46,833 nt of DNA from Nostoc sp. FACHB-110 (GTDB lineage Bacteria > Cyanobacteriota > Cyanobacteriia > Cyanobacteriales > Nostocaceae). The stretch is taken from positions 1-46,833 of the forward strand of contig NZ_JACJRU010000053.1 in assembly GCF_014697425.1 (NCBI RefSeq), read 5' to 3'. A program made the position numbers and the translations under genes. This document shows, one piece after another, positions 1-6,698 of the stretch. The notes under the pieces were generated by a model. It saw nothing but the letters and a program-made list of their open reading frames with translations. It made no database searches and was not told where the DNA came from. The first letter of the stretch is position 1; each line of letters begins with the position of its first letter.

Positions 1-1374
1 CACCGCCCGAATGTCACTAACTGCCTGGGGAATAAGTTGCAGTTGTTCGGCTCGATATGCGATCGCAGACGGCGTTGGTTCACTGCCCAGAATTAACGCC
101 GCAGCTTGCAGGGCTTGGGTGTTGTTCATAGCACTGGCCAGATTACCTAATGCTATACCCATGAGCCGTAAGCACTCCTGAGCATTTTCTTTTGGTGGTT
201 CTTGCGCCAGCGATCGCAGGTCAATAAACTCAGGGGTAAAGGGTAAGGGGGAAGGGTGAAAGGTATTTTCTTGCTCCTTTAACCTTTCCCCTTTAACCCT
301 TTCCCTTCTGTTGGCAGGGCGTTCTTCTATAGCGTTTTCTAACTCCTGAATGCGTCGTTGTAATCGCTGGTTCTCAAGCTCTAACTGCCTCAAGCCTTCC
401 AACTCGAAAAGCCGATGCTGTAAGTGGATGTTTTCTTCTTTCTGCTGCTGAAACAGGTTTTGTAAAGCGGTCAGTTGGTCTTGTACTTGCTGCTGTGCTT
501 CGGCTGTGGCCTCCGTTCGCAAACCAATCCTCAAGTCTTGCTCCAGGCGTTCCAATTCCTGCTGGTGCTGTTGCTTCAGTTGGGCGATCGCTTCGGCGTA
601 TTCTTTGGGGTAAGTTCGCTCAGGGGTAAATGACTCAATTACGTCATTACTTAAAGAGGTCAAATCCGCATTGTTTACCAGTTCTCTATCACCATCAGCA
701 AAAGTGACAATCTGCTGCCAGTTGTTCGGTGCGTCTGCTTCTATGGTTCCTTCTTCACCAAAACGGGGGTGCGCTGGTGAGATAACTTTGACTGTGTTAG
801 TTTTAGGAACCACTGGTTCCTGAGTTTGGTGAACTATTGGTTCCTGAATTTGAGGAACCAATGGTTCCTGAGCAATAGTTTTTTGGCGGGGTAGCCGAGG
901 AACCACCCTGTTAGCAGCTGCGGCAAAGTCTGATTCGCTGGGGGAAGGGTTTTGCTGGAGTGCGATCGCAACAGCTTGCTTTAACTTGTCTGGTTCCTTG
1001 ACTAGCCGCAGCAGTGAACGGGCTTGACGCTCGTTTTTGATGTGTTCCCCCAATTCGTCAGCTGTGTCCCTAACTTTCTTAGCCCCTAAGAGTTGGTTAA
1101 TTCTGCGGTATCCACCCCAGGCTGATAGTTCTTTTTGGCAGTATTCCTCAAAACTTTTATAGCCAGCTTCACGATAAAGCTGATTGTCACGCATCTGTAA
1201 TATCTCTTCAACAGCTTGCCATTCAAAGCGGTCAATGGCAGTGAACGTTTCTTTGATGCTGGTGTTGAGAATGCTGTAGTTGGGTGCTGATGTTTTTGTG
1301 TCAACGTCTTGGTCAAGAACAAGATTGTCCTGTGTGCATAGGATAGAAGGATTTGATATTGTTTGATTAACCAT
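1..1374 (-). CDS. ParB-like plasmid maintenance coiled-coil protein, partial (left arm copy)
   Basis: The frame is open from an ATG at 1374 down to the window edge, giving 458 residues without a stop; the C terminus lies outside. It aligns along its whole length with the complete 560-residue protein at 31062-32744. The N-terminal part (about residues 30-150) contains a conserved block ending in ERQARSLLRLVKEP, which resembles the helical DNA-binding part of ParB/RepB-like plasmid proteins. A proline-rich linker with repeated EPxVP units follows, then a long Q/E-rich coiled coil. The role in plasmid partition or replication is inferred from this resemblance and from its paralogue's position ahead of antirepressor- and Rep-like genes. 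One odd point: residues near 357-382 are encoded by an A/G-rich palindromic repeat that replaces the coiled-coil tail seen in the right-arm copy. The RHH gene upstream points the same way. Confidence 0.75.
   Translation of the reverse strand, partial: MVNQTISNPSILCTQDNLVLDQDVDTKTSAPNYSILNTSIKETFTAIDRFEWQAVEEILQMRDNQLYREAGYKSFEEYCQKELSAWGGYRRINQLLGAKKVRDTADELGEHIKNERQARSLLRLVKEPDKLKQAVAIALQQNPSPSESDFAAAANRVVPRLPRQKTIAQEPLVPQIQEPIVHQTQEPVVPKTNTVKVISPAHPRFGEEGTIEADAPNNWQQIVTFADGDRELVNNADLTSLSNDVIESFTPERTYPKEYAEAIAQLKQQHQQELERLEQDLRIGLRTEATAEAQQQVQDQLTALQNLFQQQKEENIHLQHRLFELEGLRQLELENQRLQRRIQELENAIEERPANRRERVKGERLKEQENTFHPSPLPFTPEFIDLRSLAQEPPKENAQECLRLMGIALGNLASAMNNTQALQAAALILGSEPTPSAIAYRAEQLQLIPQAVSDIRAV
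231..307. repeat. A/G-rich small palindromic repeat inside a coding sequence
   Basis: A roughly 77-base purine-rich stretch is followed by its pyrimidine-rich near-complement, and can fold on itself. The same type of element occurs at 3101-3174. Here it is in frame within the ParB-like gene and replaces a segment that is ordinary protein-coding sequence in the right-arm paralogue. Confidence 0.7.
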
Positions 1375-1526
1375 AAACTTGGGAGTTTGTGGAACTACCC
1401 TCAGCGCGTGCCTGGAAAACAATCGCTGGGGGTTTTAATTTGTCAACATGATTGCTTTGAGTCTAGCACTAGGCTAGCCATTTTTACCAATCAGGCTAGA
1501 CATTTATAAACACCCTTTAAAAGCTT

Positions 1527-1552
1527 CGCCCCCTAGGGTTGGTTAGGGGGCG
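1527..1552. terminator. Stem-loop, probable terminator after the RHH gene
   Basis: CGCCCCCTA (1527-1535) pairs with TAGGGGGCG (1544-1552) across an 8-base loop. On the minus strand the stem is followed by AAGCTTTT, a weak T-rich tail. It lies between the end of the RHH gene and the ParB-like gene, so it could separate their transcription. The plus-strand tail is also T-containing. Confidence 0.5.
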
Positions 1553-1633
1553 AGTTTGTTGCTAGATTAATCAGATTTTTGGCGCTGGCTAGCATAGTTT
1601 CTAGCTGACTTTTGAGTTGTTGATTTTCTGCGG

Positions 1634-1897
1634 CTAGCCCGCCCTTAATTTTCCCAGTTCTGCTTTGATCTCCTCTATTTCTTGCTGTTGGCTTTCTATC
1701 AGTTGTCTAATATCTACGACATTAGTTTCATTTTCTTGTCTACCAAGTCGGCTTCTAATGTAACTTTCTATGTCTTCAGTCATGCTTGTACCTTCTTTTT
1801 CAAGCATTTCCTTGTAATCAGAGTACAAAGTCTCATCAAGCCTGACATTCAGTTGTGCGCCACGCTTCCTAGAAGGAGGCTTTCTTTCATCTGCCAT
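1634..1897 (-). CDS. Ribbon-helix-helix DNA-binding regulator (left arm)
   Basis: An 87-residue protein with a basic N-terminal tail (KPPSRKRGAQ), then an RHH core: a beta strand around QLNVRLDETLY, helix one, a turn at GTSM, and helix two to about residue 50. A Q/E-rich helix of about 30 residues completes it. RHH proteins act as plasmid copy-number repressors, antitoxins or partition adaptors (CopG, ParG, omega type). The gene is surrounded by TGGCTAG sites, and its own TAG stop falls inside one of them. This suggests autoregulation and control of the divergent operon that starts near 2050. No toxin partner is adjacent, so a lone regulator or partition adaptor is likelier than an antitoxin. 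An unrelated XRE gene occupies the same slot in the right arm. Confidence 0.75.
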   Translation of the reverse strand: MADERKPPSRKRGAQLNVRLDETLYSDYKEMLEKEGTSMTEDIESYIRSRLGRQENETNVVDIRQLIESQQQEIEEIKAELGKLRAG

Positions 1898-2014
1898 CTT
1901 TGCTTTTTTGAATTTAAATAACTAACTACACTATAAAACACCGTCTAGCCACTGGCTATAACTTCTCCTAATGTCTCAAGCCTATGTAGATCAGTTAATT
2001 GGCTAGATAATGTC

Positions 2015-2043
2015 TTGACAGTGGCTAGCCATAATTATATACT
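2015..2043 (+). promoter_or_regulatory. Sigma-70-type promoter of the left-arm operon with embedded operator
   Basis: TTGACA (2015-2020) and TATACT (2038-2043) are separated by exactly 17 bases. The palindrome TGGCTAGCCA occupies the spacer, so a bound dimer would block polymerase. Transcription would begin near 2050. That rules out the longest possible start of the first operon gene (2015) and supports the start at 2132. Confidence 0.75.
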
Positions 2044-2131
2044 AGAGTCATCGCTTAAAAACAAAAGACGACCGCCCCAGCCTACGAAACTTGTGCGATC
2101 GCCTTTTATCCCTAAAACGGTGAACTCTATT

Positions 2132-2710
2132 ATGAACTATTTCCCATATACACAGCAAGCACCCAAAAGCTTTAGCTGCAACACAATAGACGAGCAAACC
2201 GCAGCACAGGCAGAGTTTTACAACCACCTCGAAGCCCAAGCTCAGACCATAGCCCCAACTACAGATCCGCTTACATCCCGTGACCGCCGCATCATTGCCG
2301 AGATTATAGAAGTAGACCCCGAATCGATCCGCACCATCTGGATAGAAGCCGGAATCACTGTATGGGTGCAATTAGTTGACAATGGACGACTACCCTTCGA
2401 GCGCAACTGGTTTTATACAAGAGTGCAAGAAGTTAAAGCAACCCTACCCGAAACCCCAAGAGAACGCAACGACCGCCTCAGCGAAGAACTTGAAACAGCT
2501 TGTCAGAAATACGGCTTAACTCATGGAGAAATAGACTGGCTCTCGTTTAGCACAACCTTATACTTCAACAACCGACGAGTAGGCTTTGTGGGATACAACC
2601 GCGCGGATCAATGGTACAGCAGACAAAGGCCATTGGGTCAGAGCCGTACAACTGACAGTATTGATGAGGCGATCGCACTGTTGGGAATTAGCCAACCAGT
2701 AGCGGCGTAG
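2132..2710 (+). CDS. Arm operon gene 1, conserved hypothetical protein
   Basis: I do not recognise the family. The 192-residue product closely matches the one encoded at 29801-30379 in the right arm. Conserved features include DPLTSRDRRIIAEIIEVDPESIRTIW, written in the right arm with H for R, and the tail GFVGYNRADQWYSRQRPLG. The ATG at 2132 is chosen because GGTGA lies about ten bases upstream, the right-arm copy has the same arrangement, and the predicted transcription start near 2050 excludes longer forms. An in-frame GTG at 2120 is a weaker alternative. The protein is soluble, with no signal peptide or membrane segment. It is the first gene of a co-directional run to 5450. The function is unknown; conservation between arms suggests a plasmid-backbone role. 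Confidence 0.7.
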   Translation: MNYFPYTQQAPKSFSCNTIDEQTAAQAEFYNHLEAQAQTIAPTTDPLTSRDRRIIAEIIEVDPESIRTIWIEAGITVWVQLVDNGRLPFERNWFYTRVQEVKATLPETPRERNDRLSEELETACQKYGLTHGEIDWLSFSTTLYFNNRRVGFVGYNRADQWYSRQRPLGQSRTTDSIDEAIALLGISQPVAA

Positions 2711-2726
2711 TACAGACAGTAAAAAA

Positions 2727-2755
2727 AGCGATCGCATCCTTCAACAGCGATCGCT
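2727..2755. other. Intergenic stem-loop between arm genes 1 and 2 (left)
   Basis: AGCGATCGC (2727-2735) pairs with GCGATCGCT (2747-2755) across an 11-base loop. The right arm has a 9-bp stem of different sequence at the same junction (29759-29784). No T-tract follows, so RNA processing or stability is likelier than termination. Confidence 0.6.
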
Positions 2756-2788
2756 CTCTCACCACGATGAATGCAAAATACAGCAAAT

Positions 2789-3097
2789 ATGTCTTTACTT
2801 CAAGATCCCGACTGGGGCGATTGCTGCGAACCAATACTTTTATCCCCAACACACCCAAACGCAGAGTTAATTGAAATCCCTGGTTATACGCTGGTCTACT
2901 GTTCCGGTGCTTGCCCCAAAATCTACCGCGTTTACAAAGGTGAATCAATGCTTGGGTTGGTTTTCCAGCACATCAGTTATTGGTCAAACGAAGTAGATGA
3001 GCAACAGTACACCCAGCCATTAAACGCAGCAGTGGCACTCGATGATTCTCTCTTGGCTGCAAGTATGACCAATGCAACGCCCGATATTGCAGCGTAA
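2789..3097 (+). CDS. Arm operon gene 2, conserved hypothetical protein
   Basis: A 102-residue protein that I do not recognise. The right-arm counterpart at 29403-29711 has the same length, and both start at MS(L/F)(L/V)QDPDWGDCCEP. Three cysteines are clear: a CC pair at the start and one in YCSGACPKIYRVYKG, so metal binding is possible but not shown. The start at 2789 rather than an upstream in-frame ATG is set by the right-arm copy. There are no membrane segments. An A/G-rich palindrome has been inserted between this gene and the next, unlike the right arm. Confidence 0.65.
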   Translation: MSLLQDPDWGDCCEPILLSPTHPNAELIEIPGYTLVYCSGACPKIYRVYKGESMLGLVFQHISYWSNEVDEQQYTQPLNAAVALDDSLLAASMTNATPDIAA

Positions 3098-3100
3098 ATC

Positions 3101-3174
3101 AGGGAAAGGGTTAAAGGGGAAAGGTTAAAGGATAGTTCTTTATTCCCTTCCCCCTTGCCCTTTCCCCCTTCCCC
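3101..3174. repeat. A/G-rich palindromic repeat inserted between arm genes 2 and 3
   Basis: The purine-rich first half and the pyrimidine-rich second half are near-complements. It is the same kind of element as at 231-307. The right-arm junction (29358-29402) has no such sequence although its flanks match, so this is an insertion in the left arm. Confidence 0.7.
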
Positions 3175-3199
3175 AATCATTCATTCACTAACTAAAACA

Positions 3200-3742
3200 A
3201 TGGAACCTACGGTATCGATTCCTCCGGTTTGGCAATCCCCACTTTTTGGCTTTGGACAACGCACAGAACGCGGTCAAATCATCGGCATGAAGTATTACGC
3301 CGAAGATACGTATTTAGCTGAAGAATATGGTGCAGGTTGGCGTTACATTCTGCTACCAAACAAAAACACTGAAGATGATGAAACACGGATTGAGGATGAC
3401 ATAAAACTGCTTTCGCCACAGGAGTTAAAAACAGTTTTAGAGACAGAAATTAACAGCTACTTGCGCCAAGTTGAATCACTCAAACACGAATTAAACGCAG
3501 TTGGTGTCAGTGTTGTGTTAACTGAATCCACTGATGAAAAACTCACCCAGCCGCCTTATCCATCTCTGCAAGATTTAGTTGATGCTGGGAAGTTCATCCT
3601 CAAAGAAATTGTCAAACACCCCGATTATCTAACACTTGGATATCAACCAGATTTAACGATTGGCGATGCTGAGACTGCGCTTTCTTATCTGGAATTGGAA
3701 CTTGAACCAAACCAAAGTCCTGCATTAGATATTGCTGACTAA
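3200..3742 (+). CDS. Arm operon gene 3, conserved hypothetical protein
   Basis: A 180-residue protein of unrecognised family, paralogous to the 187-residue product at 28794-29357. The N-terminal half carries GFGQRTERGQIIG and a conserved W-R-Y-I-L-L-P strand, suggesting a small beta-rich domain. The middle is an acidic, partly helical segment (about residues 60-100). The tail ends in PNQSPALDIAD in both arms. The start at 3200 matches the right-arm start MEPTVS; the in-frame ATG at 3155 would lie in the inserted repeat. The function is unknown. Confidence 0.65.
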   Translation: MEPTVSIPPVWQSPLFGFGQRTERGQIIGMKYYAEDTYLAEEYGAGWRYILLPNKNTEDDETRIEDDIKLLSPQELKTVLETEINSYLRQVESLKHELNAVGVSVVLTESTDEKLTQPPYPSLQDLVDAGKFILKEIVKHPDYLTLGYQPDLTIGDAETALSYLELELEPNQSPALDIAD

Positions 3743-3747
3743 AAATA

Positions 3748-3782
3748 ACTACCTGAATGATATGGCCGTTCATTCAGGTAGT
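3748..3782. other. Intergenic stem-loop between arm genes 3 and 4 (left)
   Basis: ACTACCTGAATGA (3748-3760) pairs perfectly with TCATTCAGGTAGT (3770-3782): 13 base pairs with a 9-base loop. The right arm has a shorter stem of different sequence at the same junction. No T-tract follows. Confidence 0.65.
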
Positions 3783-3861
3783 AGGGAGATTCTGTTGCGC
3801 CGTCATCAACATTACAACAAACACAACCACACTCTCAGTATTCATCAACACATACACGAAT

Positions 3862-4643
3862 ATGGAAACTCTGAAAATCAACAATAGCGTTTTCTTAATT
3901 CCTCCCAGCCAACCCAAGCTGCAAGCCAACTGTGCCAAGGAGTACGGGCAATTTCTTCTCGATTGTCCTCCCAAGTTAACGATTCTGGAAGCACAGCAAG
4001 GAGGATACCTCAAAGGTAACAAGGCTGATTTTGCGTAGACGCTTTGCGGCTTGTCTTTGACATCGCAATCTCACGCCCTGACCGCCCGATAACCATTAAC
4101 GAGAACTTCACCAACGAGCCATTCACCGAACTGTGGGTGATTCCCGTTACTGGTGGACTCAAAGACCAATTCAAAGGGCCAGCGTCCATGCTGCTTTCTT
4201 TCCTGATGCACCGCCGCAGCAAGGATTCGTTTGCTGGACTGTACAACCATTTCGCGCATCGTGCATTCCAGCAATGGTGCGAACAGGGGATGCCAGGAAA
4301 TCCAACGGAGTTCTGCTACGGTGCGATCGCTTCGGTGTTACGAAACTATATCTTTGCTGCTGAGTTCCAAAAAGTTGACGGGGCAAAGGGTACGTATTGG
4401 TTTATTCAATGGTCGTACCGCAATCCGCAGTCTGATTTTGAGAAGGATGCTCTGGAAGCAGCTGAAATGATTCGCTCTGGTGCAGAATCGGGGGCGACAT
4501 TGGGCTGGGTTACAAACGAAACTTACGAAAGATGGGCGTTGAATGCAGAGATTAGACCTGCACTGCCAGCAGTCTCGGAGGCAGAAGCGAGGGCATCGTT
4601 ACAGCCGCAGAATCAGGTGGTTGTGCCGAGTAGGAAACGTTAA
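3862..4643 (+). pseudogene. Arm operon gene 4, broken by a small dispersed repeat
   Basis: The intact counterpart is the 251-residue gene at 27917-28672. Here the first 58 residues (METLKINNSVF to NKADF) match. The bases at 4035-4064 then add a stop codon and a net 26-base gain, which shifts the frame. From about 4065 the rest of the protein (AISRPDRP to the C-terminal PSRKR) continues in another frame to 4643. The downstream part remains very similar to the right-arm protein, so the break looks recent. The family is not recognised. A short N-terminal peptide, or a restart inside the second frame, could still be made. Confidence 0.85.
4035..4064. repeat. Small dispersed repeat inserted in arm gene 4
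   Basis: The segment starting GTAGACGCTTTGCGGCTTGT replaces 4 bases of the intact right-arm gene. It has the look of the short GC-rich dispersed repeats common in Nostoc genomes (family identity is from memory). It brings in TAG at 4036-4038. Confidence 0.7.
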
Positions 4644-4658
4644 TTAAACAACAATAAC

Positions 4659-4680
4659 GGCGGTTCAATGATGAATCGCC
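4659..4680. other. Intergenic stem-loop after arm gene 4 (left)
   Basis: GGCGGTTCA (4659-4667) pairs with TGAATCGCC (4672-4680) with one G-U pair. A related stem with different wobble positions follows gene 4 in the right arm (27880-27901). Confidence 0.6.
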
Positions 4681-4693
4681 AACTCAAATAATT

Positions 4694-5029
4694 ATGAAAC
4701 AACTAACAGGATTTACCCCTATCGCTGCACTACCTGAATCAACTGCGGCTTCTGCTAAACAACAATTACTAGAAACAATTGATTGGTTACAGGCTGAGGG
4801 TGCAGCAAGTGAAACTAATCTCAACCTTTTAATAGCAATTGTTCAATCAATTCTTTGGTCAGAAGAATCGTACACCAGATTTTTGCAGTGCGGTTTTGAT
4901 ACTGCAATTGAGTTGTTTGATATCAGTTCTCAGAATTGGGATTTTGAAGAAGCAATGTTATCACGCCACAATCCTAGAAATTGGTACGAATACAAGCAAT
5001 TAAGGCAAACACGGGCAGTAGAAGCATAA
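4694..5029 (+). CDS. Arm operon gene 5, hypothetical protein present only in the left arm
   Basis: A 111-residue, mostly helical protein that I do not recognise. It lies 50 bases after the gene 4 frame and 31 before the HTH gene, in the same direction. The right arm goes straight from gene 4 to the HTH gene, so this gene was either lost there or gained here. The tail has tyrosine- and arginine-rich helices (RNWYEYKQLRQTR). No signal peptide or membrane segment is visible. The operon position suggests, but does not show, a role shared with its neighbours. Confidence 0.6.
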   Translation: MKQLTGFTPIAALPESTAASAKQQLLETIDWLQAEGAASETNLNLLIAIVQSILWSEESYTRFLQCGFDTAIELFDISSQNWDFEEAMLSRHNPRNWYEYKQLRQTRAVEA

Positions 5030-5060
5030 GCAATCAGTATTAAATATTAGGGATTTAATT

Positions 5061-5450
5061 ATGAGTATCAAATGGACAGAACCAGAGTTAGCAACTCTCT
5101 ATGAAATGGCAGAAACACACATAGTAAAGCAAATAGCCTTTCGCCTCAAAAGACGAGGTTTTCATCGTACAGAATTAGCCATTGCTAATAAACTTAATGC
5201 TTTGGGTTACTCTATCCGCCCCACTTTGGATAACTATAGTTGTCGTGAAATTGCCAAAAACCTTTCTCTAGATACTGGCACGATTATTTATTGGATAAAG
5301 CAAGGGTGGTTGAAAGCGAAAAAACGTTCTGCTAGTTGTTATCAAGTCAAAAGTCGAGATTTAAAACGCTTTTTCAATAACCCTCCTAAGTCAATGCAGA
5401 AGCGAATAGCACGAATAGATCCGCAGGTGGTCAGGTATTTAGTTGGTTAA
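5061..5450 (+). CDS. HTH DNA-binding protein, last gene of the arm operon (left)
   Basis: A 129-residue protein about two-thirds identical to the one at 27443-27832. Residues 1-50 look like a small helical (Myb/SANT-like) module: WTEPELATLYEMAE and KQIAFRLKRRG. Residues 60-105 look like a MerR/excisionase-type winged HTH: SCREIAKNLSLDTGTIIYWIKQGWLKAKKR, then a wing and YQVKSRDLKRFF. The conserved tail is IDPQVVRYLVG. It probably binds DNA as a regulator or recombination accessory factor. In both arms a TnpB-family gene follows in the same direction, 46 bases away here. A GGGATTTAATT leader precedes the ATG. Confidence 0.75.
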   Translation: MSIKWTEPELATLYEMAETHIVKQIAFRLKRRGFHRTELAIANKLNALGYSIRPTLDNYSCREIAKNLSLDTGTIIYWIKQGWLKAKKRSASCYQVKSRDLKRFFNNPPKSMQKRIARIDPQVVRYLVG

Positions 5451-5496
5451 TTAACTTCGCAAATAGTATAACTCGGTAGTTATGGAGGTTGGATAA

Positions 5497-6582
5497 ATGC
5501 TGCTAGGTTTTAAAACTGAATTGAAATTTAATAACAAGCAGCGTACAGCGTTTTTAAAACATTGCGGAGTGGCTAGGCACGCTTGGAATTGGGGGTTATC
5601 TTTAACTAAACAAATATTAGATCATAACAAAGCTAACCCGACAGACAAAATTAAGTTTCCTAGTGCTTTTGATTTGCATAAATGGTTAGTAGCATTAGTA
5701 AAACCTGAATGTTCTTGGTATTACGAATGCTCTAACTCTCCTCCGCAACAAGCATTGACAGCATTAAGAATCGCTTGGGATAGATTTTTTAAGAAAGTAT
5801 CTGGAGTACCTCAGTTTAAAAAGAAGGGTCAGCATGATAGTTTTACTTTGTATGGAGTTATAAAGATTTTAGGAAATAACAAAATTCGAGTTCCCCGAAT
5901 TGGTGTACTCCAAACCTATGAATGCTTACCACAGATTCAACCTAAATCAGTAACAATTAACCGTCAAGCAGACAGATGGTTTATTAGTTTCAAATTGGAA
6001 GTAGCGCAACAAATATCGACTTCAGATAGCATTGTTGGTGTAGATTTAGGAATAAAAAATTTAGCTACTTTATCAACAGGAGAAGTAATTCAGGGAGCAA
6101 AATCTTATAAAAAATATCAAGCTAAATTAAGTAGACTACAGTGGTTGAATCGTCGAAAAGTGAAAGGTTCATCTAACTGGAAAAAAGTGGTAATTAAGAT
6201 TGCTAGGCTGCATAGAAAGATAGCTAATATTCGCAAAGATACGCTCCATAAATTAACTACATTGTTAGCCAAGAACCACGGTACTGTAGTAATTGAGAAT
6301 TTAAATGTATCTGGAATGTTAGCTAACCGTAGACTAGCCAAAGCAGTTTCAGATATGGGTTTCTATGAATTTCGTAGACAGCTTACATACAAGTGTAAAT
6401 TATATGGTTCACAACTTGTAGTAGTTGATAGATGGTATCCCAGTTCCAAAACTTGTTCTCAGTGTCGAACTAAAAAAGACGTTCTCTTGTTAAGCGAAAG
6501 AGAGTTTAAATGTGACAATTGTGGATTCACTATTGACCGCGATTTAAACGCCGCAATCAATTTGACTAAAGCTGTCAGTTAG
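5497..6582 (+). CDS. tnpB: TnpB, IS200/IS605-family RNA-guided nuclease
   Basis: A 361-residue protein with all TnpB landmarks: an N-terminal OrfB-type helical region, the RuvC aspartate in VGVDLGIKN (Asp183), the RuvC glutamate in VIENLNVSG (Glu267), a zinc finger CSQC ... CDNC and the closing motif TIDRDLNAAIN (Asp347/Asp349). TnpB uses an omega RNA from the 3' end of its own element to cut DNA matching the guide. No tnpA transposase is nearby, so this is a TnpB-only (IS1341-type) element that would need a transposase in trans. It sits between the arm HTH gene and a 5'-truncated reading frame. The catalytic residues look intact, so activity is plausible. Confidence 0.93.
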   Translation: MLLGFKTELKFNNKQRTAFLKHCGVARHAWNWGLSLTKQILDHNKANPTDKIKFPSAFDLHKWLVALVKPECSWYYECSNSPPQQALTALRIAWDRFFKKVSGVPQFKKKGQHDSFTLYGVIKILGNNKIRVPRIGVLQTYECLPQIQPKSVTINRQADRWFISFKLEVAQQISTSDSIVGVDLGIKNLATLSTGEVIQGAKSYKKYQAKLSRLQWLNRRKVKGSSNWKKVVIKIARLHRKIANIRKDTLHKLTTLLAKNHGTVVIENLNVSGMLANRRLAKAVSDMGFYEFRRQLTYKCKLYGSQLVVVDRWYPSSKTCSQCRTKKDVLLLSEREFKCDNCGFTIDRDLNAAINLTKAVS

Positions 6583-6698
6583 GCAGTATTAGCCTGTGGA
6601 TTGGTTGAAGCCGACTTCTCCAATATGAAGCAGGAAGTAAACGTCAAACTCTATTTAGTACAAGTTATCTTTTATAGAAAGGTCACTTAGAAATAGGT
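6583..6698 (+). ncRNA. Possible omega RNA scaffold and right end of the TnpB element
   Basis: In TnpB elements the guide RNA scaffold overlaps the 3' end of the gene and runs to the element's right end. The 116 bases after the stop contain GGTTGAAGCCGACTTC, which can form a small stem, and no reading frame. The exact boundary and guide cannot be fixed from this single copy. Confidence 0.35.

Larger units (their letters stand above)
1463..2032. promoter_or_regulatory. Cluster of TGGCTAG operator or iteron-like sites (left arm)
   Basis: Variants of the palindrome TGGCTAGCCA or its half-site recur on both sides of the RHH gene. GGCTAGCC lies at 1472-1479 and 1632-1639, GGCTAGAC at 1494-1501, TGGCTAGCA at 1586-1594, TAGCCA-C-TGGCTA at 1946-1958, TTGGCTAGA at 1999-2007 and GTGGCTAGCCAT at 2021-2032. 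Looser matches sit at 1463-1468 and 1599-1607. Short inverted half-sites are typical of RHH dimers. The cluster could serve as operators, as a partition centromere, or both. It is absent from the equivalent part of the right arm. Confidence 0.65.

Noticed and set aside
1463..2032. TGGCTAG sites as a proven replication origin (iterons)
   Set aside because: Spacing is irregular, both orientations occur and no Rep gene adjoins; operators or a centromere are likelier.
2015..2131. Longer start for arm gene 1 (left)
   Set aside because: It would begin in the promoter itself; the right-arm copy and the ribosome-binding site support 2132.
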